From: Musa acuminata AAA Group | Taxonomy: Eukaryota > Streptophyta > Magnoliopsida > Zingiberales > Musaceae | NCBI RefSeq assembly: GCF_036884655.1 | Contig: NC_088344.1 | Coordinates: forward strand, 33,728,501-33,792,500 | DNA: 64,000 nt | Reading direction: 5' to 3' | Shown here: piece by piece, positions 48,001 through 57,128 of the stretch | Position numbering within the stretch: the stretch's first letter is position 1 | Layout of the letters: every line of letters starts with the position of its first letter | Translations under genes and position numbers: made by a program | Notes under the pieces: model-generated | Databases searched by the model: none | The model's input: only the letters and a program-made list of their open reading frames with translations | Told to the model about the DNA's origin: nothing

Positions 48001-50222
48001 TAACGGTTGGATTTCGACCGTTACTACCCTGTATTGATCCCGTATCGCCCGATATAAGATGAAGTAATCGATACCACTTGGTAGAGAGTCGTCCGCGTAT
48101 CGGTATTCTGTCGGACCAGTATGTACTGCCCATAATGGGTGGTACGCATTGGTACAACAAAATTTGATTTTTTTTTTTTTTAACGTTAAATGGGGCCCAC
48201 CACTTTTGATTTTTTTTTTATTTTTTTAATCCGAACCACTCGAAATAGGGTGGTCTGTATATCGGTCCATGCTCGAACCGATACATACTGCCCAAACCAT
48301 ACCATTTCGGGTGGTACACTAATCCTTGATTTCGAGTGTGTATTAAGAAATCAGAAAGAAGATGCATTCAACAATCAATTAGACTGAATAACAATGAGAG
48401 ACAAAAATATTTTACAATTGCTACAATATGTAAAAGAAGGAATTAATGCTTTATATTATGTTATAGAGGCTGCTCATCATATTCTTTAATTGCTTCTTTT
48501 TTCTTCATGCATTACCAAACCAATTTAAAGTCATATGAGATTTGTTTATTGGTTCAGCTTGAAGTTATGGCTACAAGTCTTTGATGAGGTTTGAAGATTG
48601 AGCTAGGTTTCTTAACTGTATGATCAGTTTCCCTCCAATGGGACTTGATAAACAGTTATAGTTGCCTTTTTCTGCTTGTGAATATTAAGGGTTTATTGTT
48701 CATGGTAATTTTTTTCTTGCATGTTCTTTTTGTCTTTTTTGTTGGTTTATCTTGATTTCATGCATGTTATAACTTGTTTGGACATTTTGTGATTCTGCAA
48801 CATGTTTCAACATTTTCTGCAGTTACCTGGTCGCACTGATAATGAGATAAAGAACTATTGGAATACACGAATAAAGCGACACCAGCGTGCCGGTTTACCT
48901 CTTTACCCTAATAATATTTGCTTTCAGGCTTCAGATGAAAATCAGCAAACTCAGATTGTCAGCTGTGTTGCCCAACAACACAGTGGGATCTTGCAGGGGA
49001 ACAGTTTTGATATTCCTGGTACTGGATTTGAGAACTTGAACAATGGTCATGTGGATTTGTCTTATGCTTCCTCATTTCCAGATCTCTCTGTGAGTAGCAT
49101 GATATGTCATGAATATGAATCCCCAGATTATGGGTACATGGATAATGTGAATCATGTCAAACAGGTAGATGCTGGCTGTGATGCTACCTTCTACAGTGGG
49201 CCTCCCTCAGCATCTCAATTTCTAATGGAGCCTCCTGGACAGCTGACTTTTCGCTTACATTATCCCTATGATCCTGATCCCAACTTCAAGGACCTGGCAA
49301 CTTTTGGAGGTGAAATTCCTGGCCGCCATGCCTTTCCAATTGACAAATTCTCTGCTTCAAGGCCCCTTTCTGGAGCTGTGAAGTTGGAGCTCCCTTCACT
49401 CCAATGTACAGAAACTGACGATAGTAGCTGGACCGTGTGCCATTCCACACCAACTCTTGATGCGGTTAATGCATATGTTGAATCTTCTCCAACAACTGTC
49501 TCATTGCAACCTGAAGCTATTTCACCACGGAGCAGCGGTTTACTGGATGCATTGCTTCATGAGGCACAGGTACTAAGCGGCTCAAAGAGATATTCATCAC
49601 TGAAGTGTTCAAGTTCTGTTATCAAACACAATGAGATGGTGGAATGTTCAGGCCTTAATATTTCTGAGACCGAGTGGGAAGACTACAATGGCCCAACTTA
49701 TCCCTTGGGTCATTCTGCTGCTTCTGTTTTAAAGGAATGCACACCTCCTGTTTGTGGCAGTTTATCTCATGGATTTCCACCATTCAAGAATATTCCTGGT
49801 CTGTTTTAAATTGTCATTCTTTTGTCTTTCTTGTCCTTATTTTTTTGGTATAATTTTCTGCTCTTCATGAAAGGATCATGAGATTGCCATTGATAGTTTT
49901 TTCAGGCTCACAAAATACTTTTGCTGTTGCTGAACATCTTTCAACCCCCAATATGGAGGAGAAAAACATGTCATCTCATCCGGATTTCTACAGGCCTGAT
50001 GCTTTACTGGGATCTGATTGGCTTGAAGAAGGTTCTCAAGTTGCAAAAGATCATTCTGTCTTGAGTGATGCAGCAACAACAACACTCCTGGGTCATGATT
50101 TTTACAAAGAGCACAAGATAGTGCCCGCTGGAACATCATCTGATCTCTTTCGAGGAACCAAGCTTGAATCTCATTCACGGGGTAAGATCCCCGATGTATC
50201 TCAAATGCCTGAGCTTCCTTGA
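33092..50222 (+). CDS. GAMYB-like: GAMYB-type R2R3-MYB transcription factor
   Basis: Three coding exons, 33,092-33,457, 48,823-49,798 and 49,906-50,222 (phases 0 and 1), give 552 residues, close to the 553 I recall for rice and barley GAMYB. It is a nuclear activator of gibberellin-responsive genes in aleurone and anthers. The R2 repeat starts at [20 protein letters not shown] (about residue 40). [20 protein letters not shown] and KKGAF follow, and R3 ends [19 protein letters not shown]. The RAGLPLYP block after R3 is typical of this subgroup. R3 is split by the 15.4-kb first intron just before LPGRTDNE. A miR159 target site lies in exon 2. The ATG at 33,092 is the first in frame after the 33,081 acceptor. 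The N-terminal 39 residues differ from the cereal proteins. Confidence 0.93.
34574..34581 (+). repeat. Left target-site duplication of a GTACCG-family element
   Basis: GTATCAAG here and at 34,848-34,855 is a perfect 8-bp duplication. Other array units have only one copy (for example near 42,323). Confidence 0.92.
34582..34847. mobile_element. hAT-like MITE, GTACCG family, copy 1
   Basis: This 266-bp element has ends CAAGGTTCGCA and (inverted) CATGGTTTGCA, bounded by a perfect 8-bp duplication. It is dense in GTACCG/CGGTAC words and contains a near-perfect hairpin, CGGTACACCCAGGTGTACCG, at 34,649-34,668, plus TACAGTACTGC repeats. It has no coding capacity. It sits in array unit 1, and sibling units show the uninterrupted site. 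Confidence 0.88.
36560..39175 (+). repeat. Higher-order duplicated block, copy A (2,610-bp period)
   Basis: Block A is matched base for base at an offset of 2,610 bp by block B (about 39,170-41,790). I count roughly ten substitutions by eye and no length change. Each block joins a 1.12-kb unit to the 830-bp and 663-bp deleted units. The ends of the match fall inside homologous unit sequence near TAGCTAAGTTAATTT. Confidence 0.93.
39170..41790 (+). repeat. Higher-order duplicated block, copy B
   Basis: Second copy of the 2,610-bp block. Differences from copy A include ACAAAG/ATAAAG (37,436 vs 40,046), TTGCAGC/TTACAGC (37,725 vs 40,335) and GTATTAGG/GTATCAGG (38,663 vs 41,273). Similarity drops to the ordinary inter-unit level just after 41,790. 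Confidence 0.93.
43912..43919 (+). repeat. Left target-site duplication of hAT-like element copy 2
   Basis: ATTGGCAT here and ATTGACAT at 44,756-44,763 match at 7 of 8 bases. Neighbouring array units carry a single GCATTGGCATAT. Confidence 0.88.
43920..44755. mobile_element. hAT-like non-autonomous element, GGCGCTCGGGCG family, copy 2
   Basis: The element is 836 bp. Ends are CAGCGATTTAAAAAGGCGC and, inverted, CAGTGATTTAAAAAGCGC. Like copy 1 it has GC-rich arms of CTCGGGCGAGGCG motifs, an internal CCAACCCTAACCCT, a GCTGCCGCTGCTCGCCGCT-rich tract and an AT-rich 3' half ending in TTTGGACCTTGGCG. It is inserted in the last array unit, with an 8-bp duplication. The open frames seen in it are products of its GC-rich simple repeat. 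Confidence 0.9.
45790..46700 (+). other. Intron segment after the array
   Basis: Similarity to the array unit stops at TTCTATAGTTTTT. A CT-rich stretch and unique-looking sequence follow. Short possible coding scraps are broken by stops, and no family is recognised apart from the short repeat at 46,395-46,530. Confidence 0.5.
46395..46530 (+). repeat. Degenerate tandem repeat, about 22-bp unit, six copies
   Basis: Units follow the pattern (A)AGTGGAAGYGRCRTGTTGMY: variants such as CAAGTGGAAGTGACTTGTTG, AGGTGGAAGCAGGGTGTTGA and CATGTGGAAGTGGCATGATG follow head to tail. Confidence 0.75.
46710..48328. mobile_element. hAT-like element, GTACCG family, long copy with an internal L1 fragment
   Basis: This 1,619-bp element begins CAAGGTTTAACTTACCG and ends (inverted) CAAGGATTAGTGTACC. 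The flanks are ATTTCAAG (46,702-46,709) and ATTTCGAG (48,329-48,336), 7 of 8 bases. The ends are built of degenerate CGGTAC-type words (for example GGTGGTACGCATTGGTAC near 48,140). A GA-rich tract lies at 47,790-47,880. The middle holds a broken L1-type endonuclease segment. The limits depend on the terminal match and duplication, which are good but not perfect. Confidence 0.68.
46889..47760 (+). pseudogene. L1-type LINE ORF2 fragment (endonuclease domain), broken
   Basis: A frame starting [20 protein letters not shown] and continuing VILVETKIK is the N-terminal APE-type endonuclease of plant L1 elements, including the ETK catalytic motif. Further on, in other frames and past stops, [28 protein letters not shown] and [11 protein letters not shown] match the usual linker after the endonuclease domain. 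No reverse transcriptase is present, so both ends of the element are missing. It has several stops and shifts and cannot make a protein. Confidence 0.82.
49385..49405 (+). promoter_or_regulatory. miR159/319 target site in the GAMYB-like mRNA
   Basis: The 21-nt window contains GGAGCTCCCTTCACTCCAA, complementary to miR159 with very few mismatches, and is in frame as Leu-Glu-Leu-Pro-Ser-Leu-Gln around residue 310. miR159-guided cleavage of GAMYB mRNAs at this conserved position is well established in plants. The site is intact here, so the gene should be under miR159 control. Confidence 0.95.
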
Positions 50223-51140
50223 CCTCAATCGCACAGATGGCAAACTTTCTTGAGAAATGTTCAAGGAGGACCTCAGCTTGATTTTTATGACTGTTAATGC
50301 TTCTTTCAGATTAATCATGGTATGTTGTGCTTTCTGGAACTGATCCATAACAAGTTAGGGATTTTAGTATGGTGAACTGTTGTCAGCTAATCGCCTTTTG
50401 TTATCGTATAATAAGCATACTAGTGTTCAGTATGGATAATCCGAGACATTTCTCTCGAGGACCGATAGGCCATTCGACTTCAATGTCTAATGTTTAACTT
50501 AGAATTCTTGTCTCTAAAGTCATGCCTTTTCTTATACTATAATTCTTTCTTTTTCATATCATATTGTCTTGTTTTCTTAGACATGGCCAAATTGGTGGAG
50601 ATATACACTGACCATTTCCAAACAATTATTAAGTTCTGTTCTAGCCATTATAATTCTTTTCCTATGTGTTATTATCAACTATTTTACAATGAGAGACTGA
50701 AATTTGTGATTTTTCTCATATTTTCTTCTTATTTGTTTTCTTTTGCAATTAGTAAAGTAAGTACAATTTGGAGAAGAGGTTTCATTTGTATGTGATAAAT
50801 GTCAGATAAGATCTGCCAATATTTTGTGTGAACAATAGATTTAATTCAAGAATTAGACATGTATATCTATTATCTATACTGTGCAACTAAAAACTTTGAC
50901 AAAAATATCAAGAAAAATCACTCTAAATTCATAGAAAAATTAAGTCTTTCACATGCTCTATAAATAAAAAGATTTCGATCCAATTCTCAAAGAGAAGAAA
51001 CATGTTTGGACTGTCAACCAATGAGGTAATGACACATGGTCGGCAGATGGGCCCACAACCTCTCCCGTTCCCCCAACCGCTGCTTGAATTGCCCCCTCAC
51101 CGCATCCAAGTTGGACGTGCTCGTTTCCGATAGATTCGAG
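50223..51140 (+). other. 3' UTR of the GAMYB-like gene and spacer
   Basis: This follows the TGA at 50,220-50,222. AT-rich sequence to about 50,980 has no coding signal. A more GC-rich stretch from 51,030 leads into the CT run and the next gene's leader. Confidence 0.5.
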
Positions 51141-51143
51141 GAA

Positions 51144-51145
<2 letters not shown>

Positions 51146-51180
<35 letters not shown>
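51146..51180 (+). repeat. (CT)n microsatellite in a presumed 5' leader
   Basis: About 35 bp of perfect CT repeat, likely at or near the transcription start of the gene that codes from 52,754. Confidence 0.9.
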
Positions 51181-51182
<2 letters not shown>

Positions 51183-52753
51183 TTTTCCATTGTTTGGGAG
51201 GAAATTTCTTGCTTCAGATCGGAGGGAGGTGCAGCATTGGACGCCAAACGTACACCAATTTCTTCCGGCACTTAATGTTCTCTGTTCTTCCATGTTTTGT
51301 TTTGGGAAGTAATCTGTTGGTCTTTTATGATCGGTTGATGGTTCATTCTTGTTTAGGAAATGATATTAACTTTGCTAGAGCACAATGCGTCAATCTTCAA
51401 ACAAATCTGGAGATGTTACGTTGTCGATTCGAGGTTAATTTGCTTCGATTGTGGTGTCACTGTACATGTTTGATGTTTTGCCAGGAGACTTAAATGCAAT
51501 GGTTTTGTTGCTGTCATTTGTGTAATTTCTTGGTACTTAATAGGTGGTACAGATTTTGATGGATAATAAAGGATATGATCATTTAATTCCATGTGAAGGA
51601 TGACAAACATAATATAGAGCAATCTTGTGTCTTCTTTCTTTTGCTTGACATGGGCATGTTTCCAATTCAAGTAGGAGACAAAGCTTTGGATATTTGAGAG
51701 CTAAAGAATGAGGTAGGTTGACTGTCCATTTAGGAACCTCATAGTATTCCAAGTATTGTCCTAGGTATTTAGGTTTAGGTATGAGGAGTGGTTAGAGATT
51801 TTGCTTTTATTATAAGCAAATTTTGTTGAGATATCTGCAATTTGTGTTTTGATAAGCTTATGAGCTTTTCATTAGAAATCATGATCTTTTTTTAAGGAGA
51901 AGTTTATGATCTGTTGTTTTGCTTTGGATCATTTTTGTTCTCTTGGTTTTGGACCCCCAGTTGGTGTCTTTCATGACATTGTAGTTTCCTCAGTAATATG
52001 GTATTAGATCTCTTCATAATGTTCAGCCAATGTATAATGTTTCTCACACATTCTCTCTTGAGTCTTGATTAATGTCTGAAAGTGAGACTCTTGTGACAGA
52101 TGCAAACATTTTTGTATGTTAATACTTGAAGTTTAATCAGAAAGAAATACAAGTAAACACATTAGGAAACATTCTCAATGTCTAACTATTGTACAGAAAA
52201 ACCAAACAAAAGAAATGTGGATATTGCAGTTTAAGGCCACTTTTTGTGTTTGAAATCATGACTTCAGATAATGAAGCTGAGAAAAACAAAGGATTTATGC
52301 TTCATTAGTTAGACAGCAAGCAGTATATCATTTAGATTGATCTTCTTCACTAGTGTCATAACCCTAAATGCCTATTTCTGTAGCCAGTATGAATCCTTTG
52401 TTCTCACTACACTGCAAATTTTGCCATTAGAAATGCTTTGCCATTGCATCTAATTCTCTTTATTTGCTCAAGTGTAGTGTCATGTCCACCTCTACTTTGA
52501 TTCCTAAGAGGAAAACAGTTAGATTGATCTTCTTCAGTGGTGTTATATCGGTGAATGCTTATTTCTGTAGCAATTATGATACCTTTATTCTCACTACTCT
52601 GTAAAATCTGCCACTAGAATTGCTTTACCACTAGGAAAACAGTTCTATCCACTTTTTCCTTCTTTCTTGCAGATTCCTAATAGGAAAACAGAAGAGAAGA
52701 AGATTCAGTGATCGAGGCTCTGCAAAGTGGTGCTAAGTAAAGAAATAGTTCTA
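51181..52753 (+). other. 5' leader and probable UTR intron(s) of the first paralogue
   Basis: Acceptor TTCTTGCAG at about 52,672 lies 82 nt before the ATG; a stop (TGA at 52,709-52,711) lies in frame between them. Sequence between 51,250 and 52,670 is AT-rich with a partly repeated TTAGATTGATCTTCTTCA phrase (about 52,334 and 52,521). No protein-coding exon is recognised. Confidence 0.45.
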
Positions 52754-54148
52754 ATGTGCTCCAGGAAAACAACTTGGATTTCTGCTTGTTATCATCCTTC
52801 CTCTCTTGGTGTAGCTTGCTTCTTGTTTATACTGTACAAGTTCTTCCCTTCCCTATTTGCTCTTCTTCTAAGTTCTTCCCCAGTCATTGTTTGCACAACA
52901 CTTCTTCTTGGAATCCTTCTGAGTTACAGTGAACCGAATCTTCCCGGGAACAAAGCTGACAATGATGACACTGCCGAGGCAAGTTCTTCGCTGAAGATTG
53001 AGTCTGTTCCAAATGAGAAGGGTTTCAGGGACAAGTCTCGTGTGGGGAATAGAAGGGCAACTAAGAGATTGACAGTAAGAACCATTGTTTTGGGTGACAG
53101 AAGGCTCGATGCAGCAGAAGCCACTTTTGTTGCTTCAAATTCTTCTATCGAGGAAGATAATGGCAAGAAAGCTTGTTTGGACTCTGAGTCTGGTGGTGCA
53201 GAGGATTCTGATTCTTCTAAGTCGAACACTGCGCCGGTGCTCGATGAGCTTGACCCGTCTGTTTCCGAAGACAATTCCGGTGATGATTCTGCAGCATTCT
53301 CAGAGAACCATGCATCAGATGATGGCAGCACGGAGGAGGAGACTGAGAACCGAGATGAAGAAGAGGCACAGAAGGAGAAAGATGAGGGAGGCAAAGCTGC
53401 TGTAAGATGGACCGCAGATGATCAGAGGAACCTCGTAAATCTTGGGAATTCTGAACTGGAAAGGAATCGCCGGTTGGAGACTCTGCTCGCCAAACGAGAA
53501 GCGAGGAAGGTGCTGCAGAGAAATCTGATAGACCTGGACGACAACGTGGAGAAGGGACATGGCCATCTTCCATGTGTTAATGCACCGAGAAGGAACCCGT
53601 TCGACCTTTCCTGTAGCTCGGATGACTACTTTCCTGGTTCGGCTCCTTCCGTGCTCCTGCCGAGACTAAGTCCATTCGATCTCCTCGACGATGATCCGGT
53701 AGAAGACGAAAAGAATTCGAGGCAGCAGGACTTCGCTGCAGCTCCACAACGCGATATCTTCTTCAGAAGGCATGAGAGCTTCAGCGTCGGCTCAGTTTTC
53801 AGCGAATTCAAGCAAGAGAAGCGTGTTTCCAGATTCAACCCTTGTGTTGGTGCAGAAAAGAATGAGCCAGAGGAGACAGCTTGTGCTGATTCAAAGATGA
53901 ATTATACTTCAGAATCCGATGAACACAACGCAAAACCTTCGAGTGACAGCATGATCACAGAACAAGCTCATCAAGCCACTGCAAGATCTGCAGCAACCCA
54001 AGACGAGTGCAGCGAAGACTCGGTAGGCAATTCACCCACTTCATATGGTGAGAGGGTTGAAGTGATTGACGAGGAGCACAAGTCAAGATCCTCCACTGCA
54101 TCATCATCGTCAGAAGAAAAGAGTGAGTCCCAAAATGAGAACTCCTGA
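52754..54148 (+). CDS. Uncharacterised plant membrane-anchored acidic protein, paralogue 1
   Basis: The frame is 464 residues from the first ATG after the TTGCAG acceptor. Hydrophobic segments at the N-terminus (CFLFILYKFFPSLFALLL, then SSSPVIVCTTLLLGILLSY) would anchor it in a membrane. The acidic Ser/Glu-rich body contains blocks shared with the gene at 57,129: WTADDQRNLVNLG, SELERNRRLETLLAKREARK, RNLIDLD, APRRNPFDL and PGSAPSVLLPRLSPFD. Relatives in Arabidopsis are, as I recall, the At5g17910/At5g58880-type unknown proteins. The stop at 54,146-54,148 comes early: the conserved EPVYDSSP tail lies just downstream in another frame (see the pseudogene-type entry). Function unknown. Confidence 0.82.
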   Translation: MCSRKTTWISACYHPSSLGVACFLFILYKFFPSLFALLLSSSPVIVCTTLLLGILLSYSEPNLPGNKADNDDTAEASSSLKIESVPNEKGFRDKSRVGNRRATKRLTVRTIVLGDRRLDAAEATFVASNSSIEEDNGKKACLDSESGGAEDSDSSKSNTAPVLDELDPSVSEDNSGDDSAAFSENHASDDGSTEEETENRDEEEAQKEKDEGGKAAVRWTADDQRNLVNLGNSELERNRRLETLLAKREARKVLQRNLIDLDDNVEKGHGHLPCVNAPRRNPFDLSCSSDDYFPGSAPSVLLPRLSPFDLLDDDPVEDEKNSRQQDFAAAPQRDIFFRRHESFSVGSVFSEFKQEKRVSRFNPCVGAEKNEPEETACADSKMNYTSESDEHNAKPSSDSMITEQAHQATARSAATQDECSEDSVGNSPTSYGERVEVIDEEHKSRSSTASSSSEEKSESQNENS

Positions 54149-54305
54149 AACAACAGCCGTAGGCTCCACATCCGATGCTGTGGAAGTGGAAGGAGAGAAT
54201 GTTGATGACAGTCATGTGGTGGAACCTGTTTATGATTCTAGTCCGACAGCATCGAACTCAGCACTCCATCAAGCTTTCTCCATTGCTGGTAATGAGACAC
54301 TTTGA
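54149..54305 (+). pseudogene. Out-of-frame conserved tail of paralogue 1
   Basis: One frame over from the coding region, the sequence reads on through SHVVEPVYDSSPTASNS to a TGA at 54,303. The neighbouring paralogue has YKVAEPIYDSSPLVAG in frame at the corresponding place. This indicates that a small indel close to 54,140 has cut the tail off, unless an unseen splice restores it or the assembly has an error. No GT/AG pair giving a plausible intron length is evident. Confidence 0.6.
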
Positions 54306-54639
54306 GCCACTGTAGCATCTCAGTGTCATGGTTTCATCAGGTGGAAGAACGGAAGAAGGCCTCACGGCTACGAGTCTGGTACTGGTAGACCACCATTGGA
54401 GAGATGAGTTGTCTAGGATTCATGAAGGTTTTGGTGGTCTCATTTTGCCTGTTTTACCGTAGCAAGTTTGTCTGAGATGGAGACTGCACTACCATTGGAA
54501 GATTGCCATATCCAACACAGTTTCAGCAACCATACTGTCTTGAATACCTTTTTCCTTACACCAAATACAAACATAGAAAATTAGGACAAACACTTGTGTT
54601 CAAAGGCATAACTAAAATTGTAAGTTTAAATCAATATAT

Positions 54640-54664
54640 CTAAATAATATATATATATATATAT
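54640..54664. repeat. (TA)n microsatellite
   Basis: A short TA run of about 20 bp just downstream of paralogue 1. Confidence 0.85.
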
Positions 54665-55459
54665 TCAATCTAATATCAATAATAATAATAAAATTGTAAG
54701 TCCGAACTATTTATGATCGATGACATAAATCTTTTATCATTATTGAGATATATTAAAGATCATATATTTAATTAAATTTAAAATAATTAAATATTTATTA
54801 AGACCTTTTTATCTATCTCTTGGTAGCATTAATCATTTTACTTTTTCTTCTTCTATTATATTTGAAAATCCTCTAAGCATATTTTTATATCATCTTAAAT
54901 GATTTTTTTCCATCTTATATTCTATTGAAGTTAATTATTCATGAATAAAAATATAATTTTTTTAATAATTTCATACATCTATCTCAATATTTTTATTAAA
55001 TATATCGATGTTTTAAATTATGATATGTATATTGGATGTCACTTATATCAAAAATAAGTGCATAACGCTCTCACCTTGGAATAAAAATAAAAATAAAAAC
55101 AAAAAAACACTTTTGTGTTGCACCTCTTCATGTCGACCGTGTGCCGCACAAAATCCATATCGAATTGAGAGCACAGCTCAACACATCGCCTTCTTTACGC
55201 GCTACGTGGGATCATGCAACGTTGATGGCGCCCACTCATGCTGCATCTCTCGGGATGCGGTGGCTTCATATCATACCTCAAGTCAACCAAATTTGACCAA
55301 AGAGCCGATTATGATGCTGAAAAATCAATTAACAAATTGAAGGATCAAACACTGTATAGGAAGGCACCAAAATATATTGCCGTATTATTTTCAGTATACA
55401 TTTCAAGGGAAAAAAAAAAAAGTGTTGCCTGTCTTTGAATTGGCAGCTATTGTATTATA

Positions 55460-55462
<3 letters not shown>

Positions 55463-55546
<84 letters not shown>
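55463..55546 (+). repeat. Compound (CT)n(TA)n microsatellite
   Basis: About 32 bp of CT repeat continues directly into about 52 bp of TA repeat. Confidence 0.95.
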
Positions 55547-55548
<2 letters not shown>

Positions 55549-55849
55549 ATTGAAATGGCACCAAATGCTTTATTGACTTCTGCAATGTGGTAAGCCCGGT
55601 CGAGGATGCTCGAGTTCGATCCGAACCAAGAAACCGATTCGACCCGCTTTTGACGCGACAGCGGCCGGACCGAGTAAAAAGCGGGGGTATTATGGGGAGA
55701 ACGGTTAAACTAGAGATAGACTAATTACCTCTATCAAACAATATAAATCATGATTACAAAATATTAATATCTTAAACCAAATAATCCTCCTAATTAAAAG
55801 CATTTTCTCTATTTTTAATTTTATTTATCTCTTTTTCTTGCCAGATTCT

Positions 55850-57128
55850 TTTGGCCGGCGCCGAAGGTGGCGAGGTCGGTGGTAGGGCAAATGACGGGTT
55901 TCTCCTTCAGTCCTCGCTTTCCACTGCCACCACCGCCGCTTTACCTTGCATTCTTTCCGTTGTGATACGGTCGTCGTATATAGTCCAATTTAAGGCTCTC
56001 TCTCCTTGGAGCTTTTCCTCCCTTTTCTTGCCGACCAAGACATGAGATGAAAACAGCTGTCGGATGTAGTAAGCTTCCTCGCTTCCGATCCCTTGCGTCT
56101 CCTCTGATCTCACTTCAGAGAGGAAGAAGTCCTTGGATTCTTCGGCCGATCGGATCCTGATCCTTTTGACAAACACGAAGGAAAGGAGAGGAAAGGTGAG
56201 TTCGCTTCTCCTCTGAACTACTTTGATCTCCAGGTTATCTTCAGCATTTGGAAGTGTCTTGGTAGCGGAACATCATCTGGAAGTGTTTTGCCACTGAAAG
56301 ATCTGAGCTTGATTAGGTGATAAGGGGGTTTTGTGTAGTGGATCCTCGATTTCTTCTTTCTTTGGTTTGTGGAGATGAACTTTTACTTGTTCAAATTTTT
56401 ATTATTTTCGTGAGAAAAAAAAAAAAAGTTGATGTGCAGCTTCATGAAGTGAAACCAACTGATTCTGAAAAAAAATGCATATACGTTTTTTGGTTAGTCA
56501 CAGTTAATTGATTTCTGTAATTCGCTGCAGACAATTCTTGGTCACATTAAATTTAAGTGTTGCTAAGGCCTGCTTGATGTCTCTGTGGTGATCATATAGA
56601 TTGTTTTTAATGAATGTATCTATCCTCTATTAATTATGTGACAATCTTGAGAAACATTTGTTGCTTGCATTTCTTGGTTGCGTAAGTTGGTTAAGTGGAG
56701 AGGCTTGCTTGAGGTTTTTGTTGTAATCATCTGGACAGCATTCAAGATCATGGGTATTTGTGTTAACTGTGTGAGGTTTTCGGTGATATGTGTACGAATA
56801 GATCTGTTGCCTTCATTTGCAGATCTGTACAAAATATATAAAAAAAGAGATAAAAACCTACTGATATGTAAACCTAGGTAGTTCAGTTTAGATCTTCAAA
56901 TTTTGCTTTAGTGATGGTAATGACTTTATTTTAGTTATATGATTAATATTCTTTTGAAAGGTTTTCATAGTAGGTAATTGTACCATTATTATGTCTTTCG
57001 AAACATGAAAAGTTGTCCTTAGTATTACTCGAAAAGATTAATTTTCATGAGTTTCACATGGATAGCTTTGTTTTCATTCTTCTTTCTTCCCTTTGGATTA
57101 TCAGGCAAAGAAAAGAGAGAGAGAAGAT
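55850..57128 (+). promoter_or_regulatory. Probable promoter, leader and UTR intron of paralogue 2
   Basis: GC-rich leader-like sequence (55,850-56,195) ends at GAAAG|GTGAGT. The acceptor GATTATCAG ending at 57,104 lies 24 nt before the ATG at 57,129. I infer a 5' UTR intron of about 0.9 kb. No other exon is recognised in between. Confidence 0.5.

Larger units (their letters stand above)
33458..48822 (+). other. 15.4-kb intron 1 of the GAMYB-like gene
   Basis: Donor TTT|GTAAGT at 33,458 and acceptor TTCTGCAG ending at 48,822. About 12 kb of it (33,830-45,790) is a tandem array of 1.12-kb units. The rest includes short degenerate repeats (46,395-46,530) and a 1.6-kb hAT-like element with an L1 fragment inside (46,710-48,328). 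The intron position, before LPGRTDNE, is a normal one for R2R3-MYB genes; its size is not. Confidence 0.9.
54306..55850. other. Intergenic region between the two paralogues
   Basis: AT-rich from 54,600 to 55,110. A moderately GC-rich piece (55,120-55,270) has short open frames without a recognised domain. Contains TA and CT/TA microsatellites. No gene called. Confidence 0.5.

Noticed and set aside
54306..54463. Possible further 3' exon of paralogue 1 (acceptor TTCATCAG at 54,340)
   Set aside because: It would need an intron of under 50 bp, and the resulting peptide does not resemble the end of paralogue 2.
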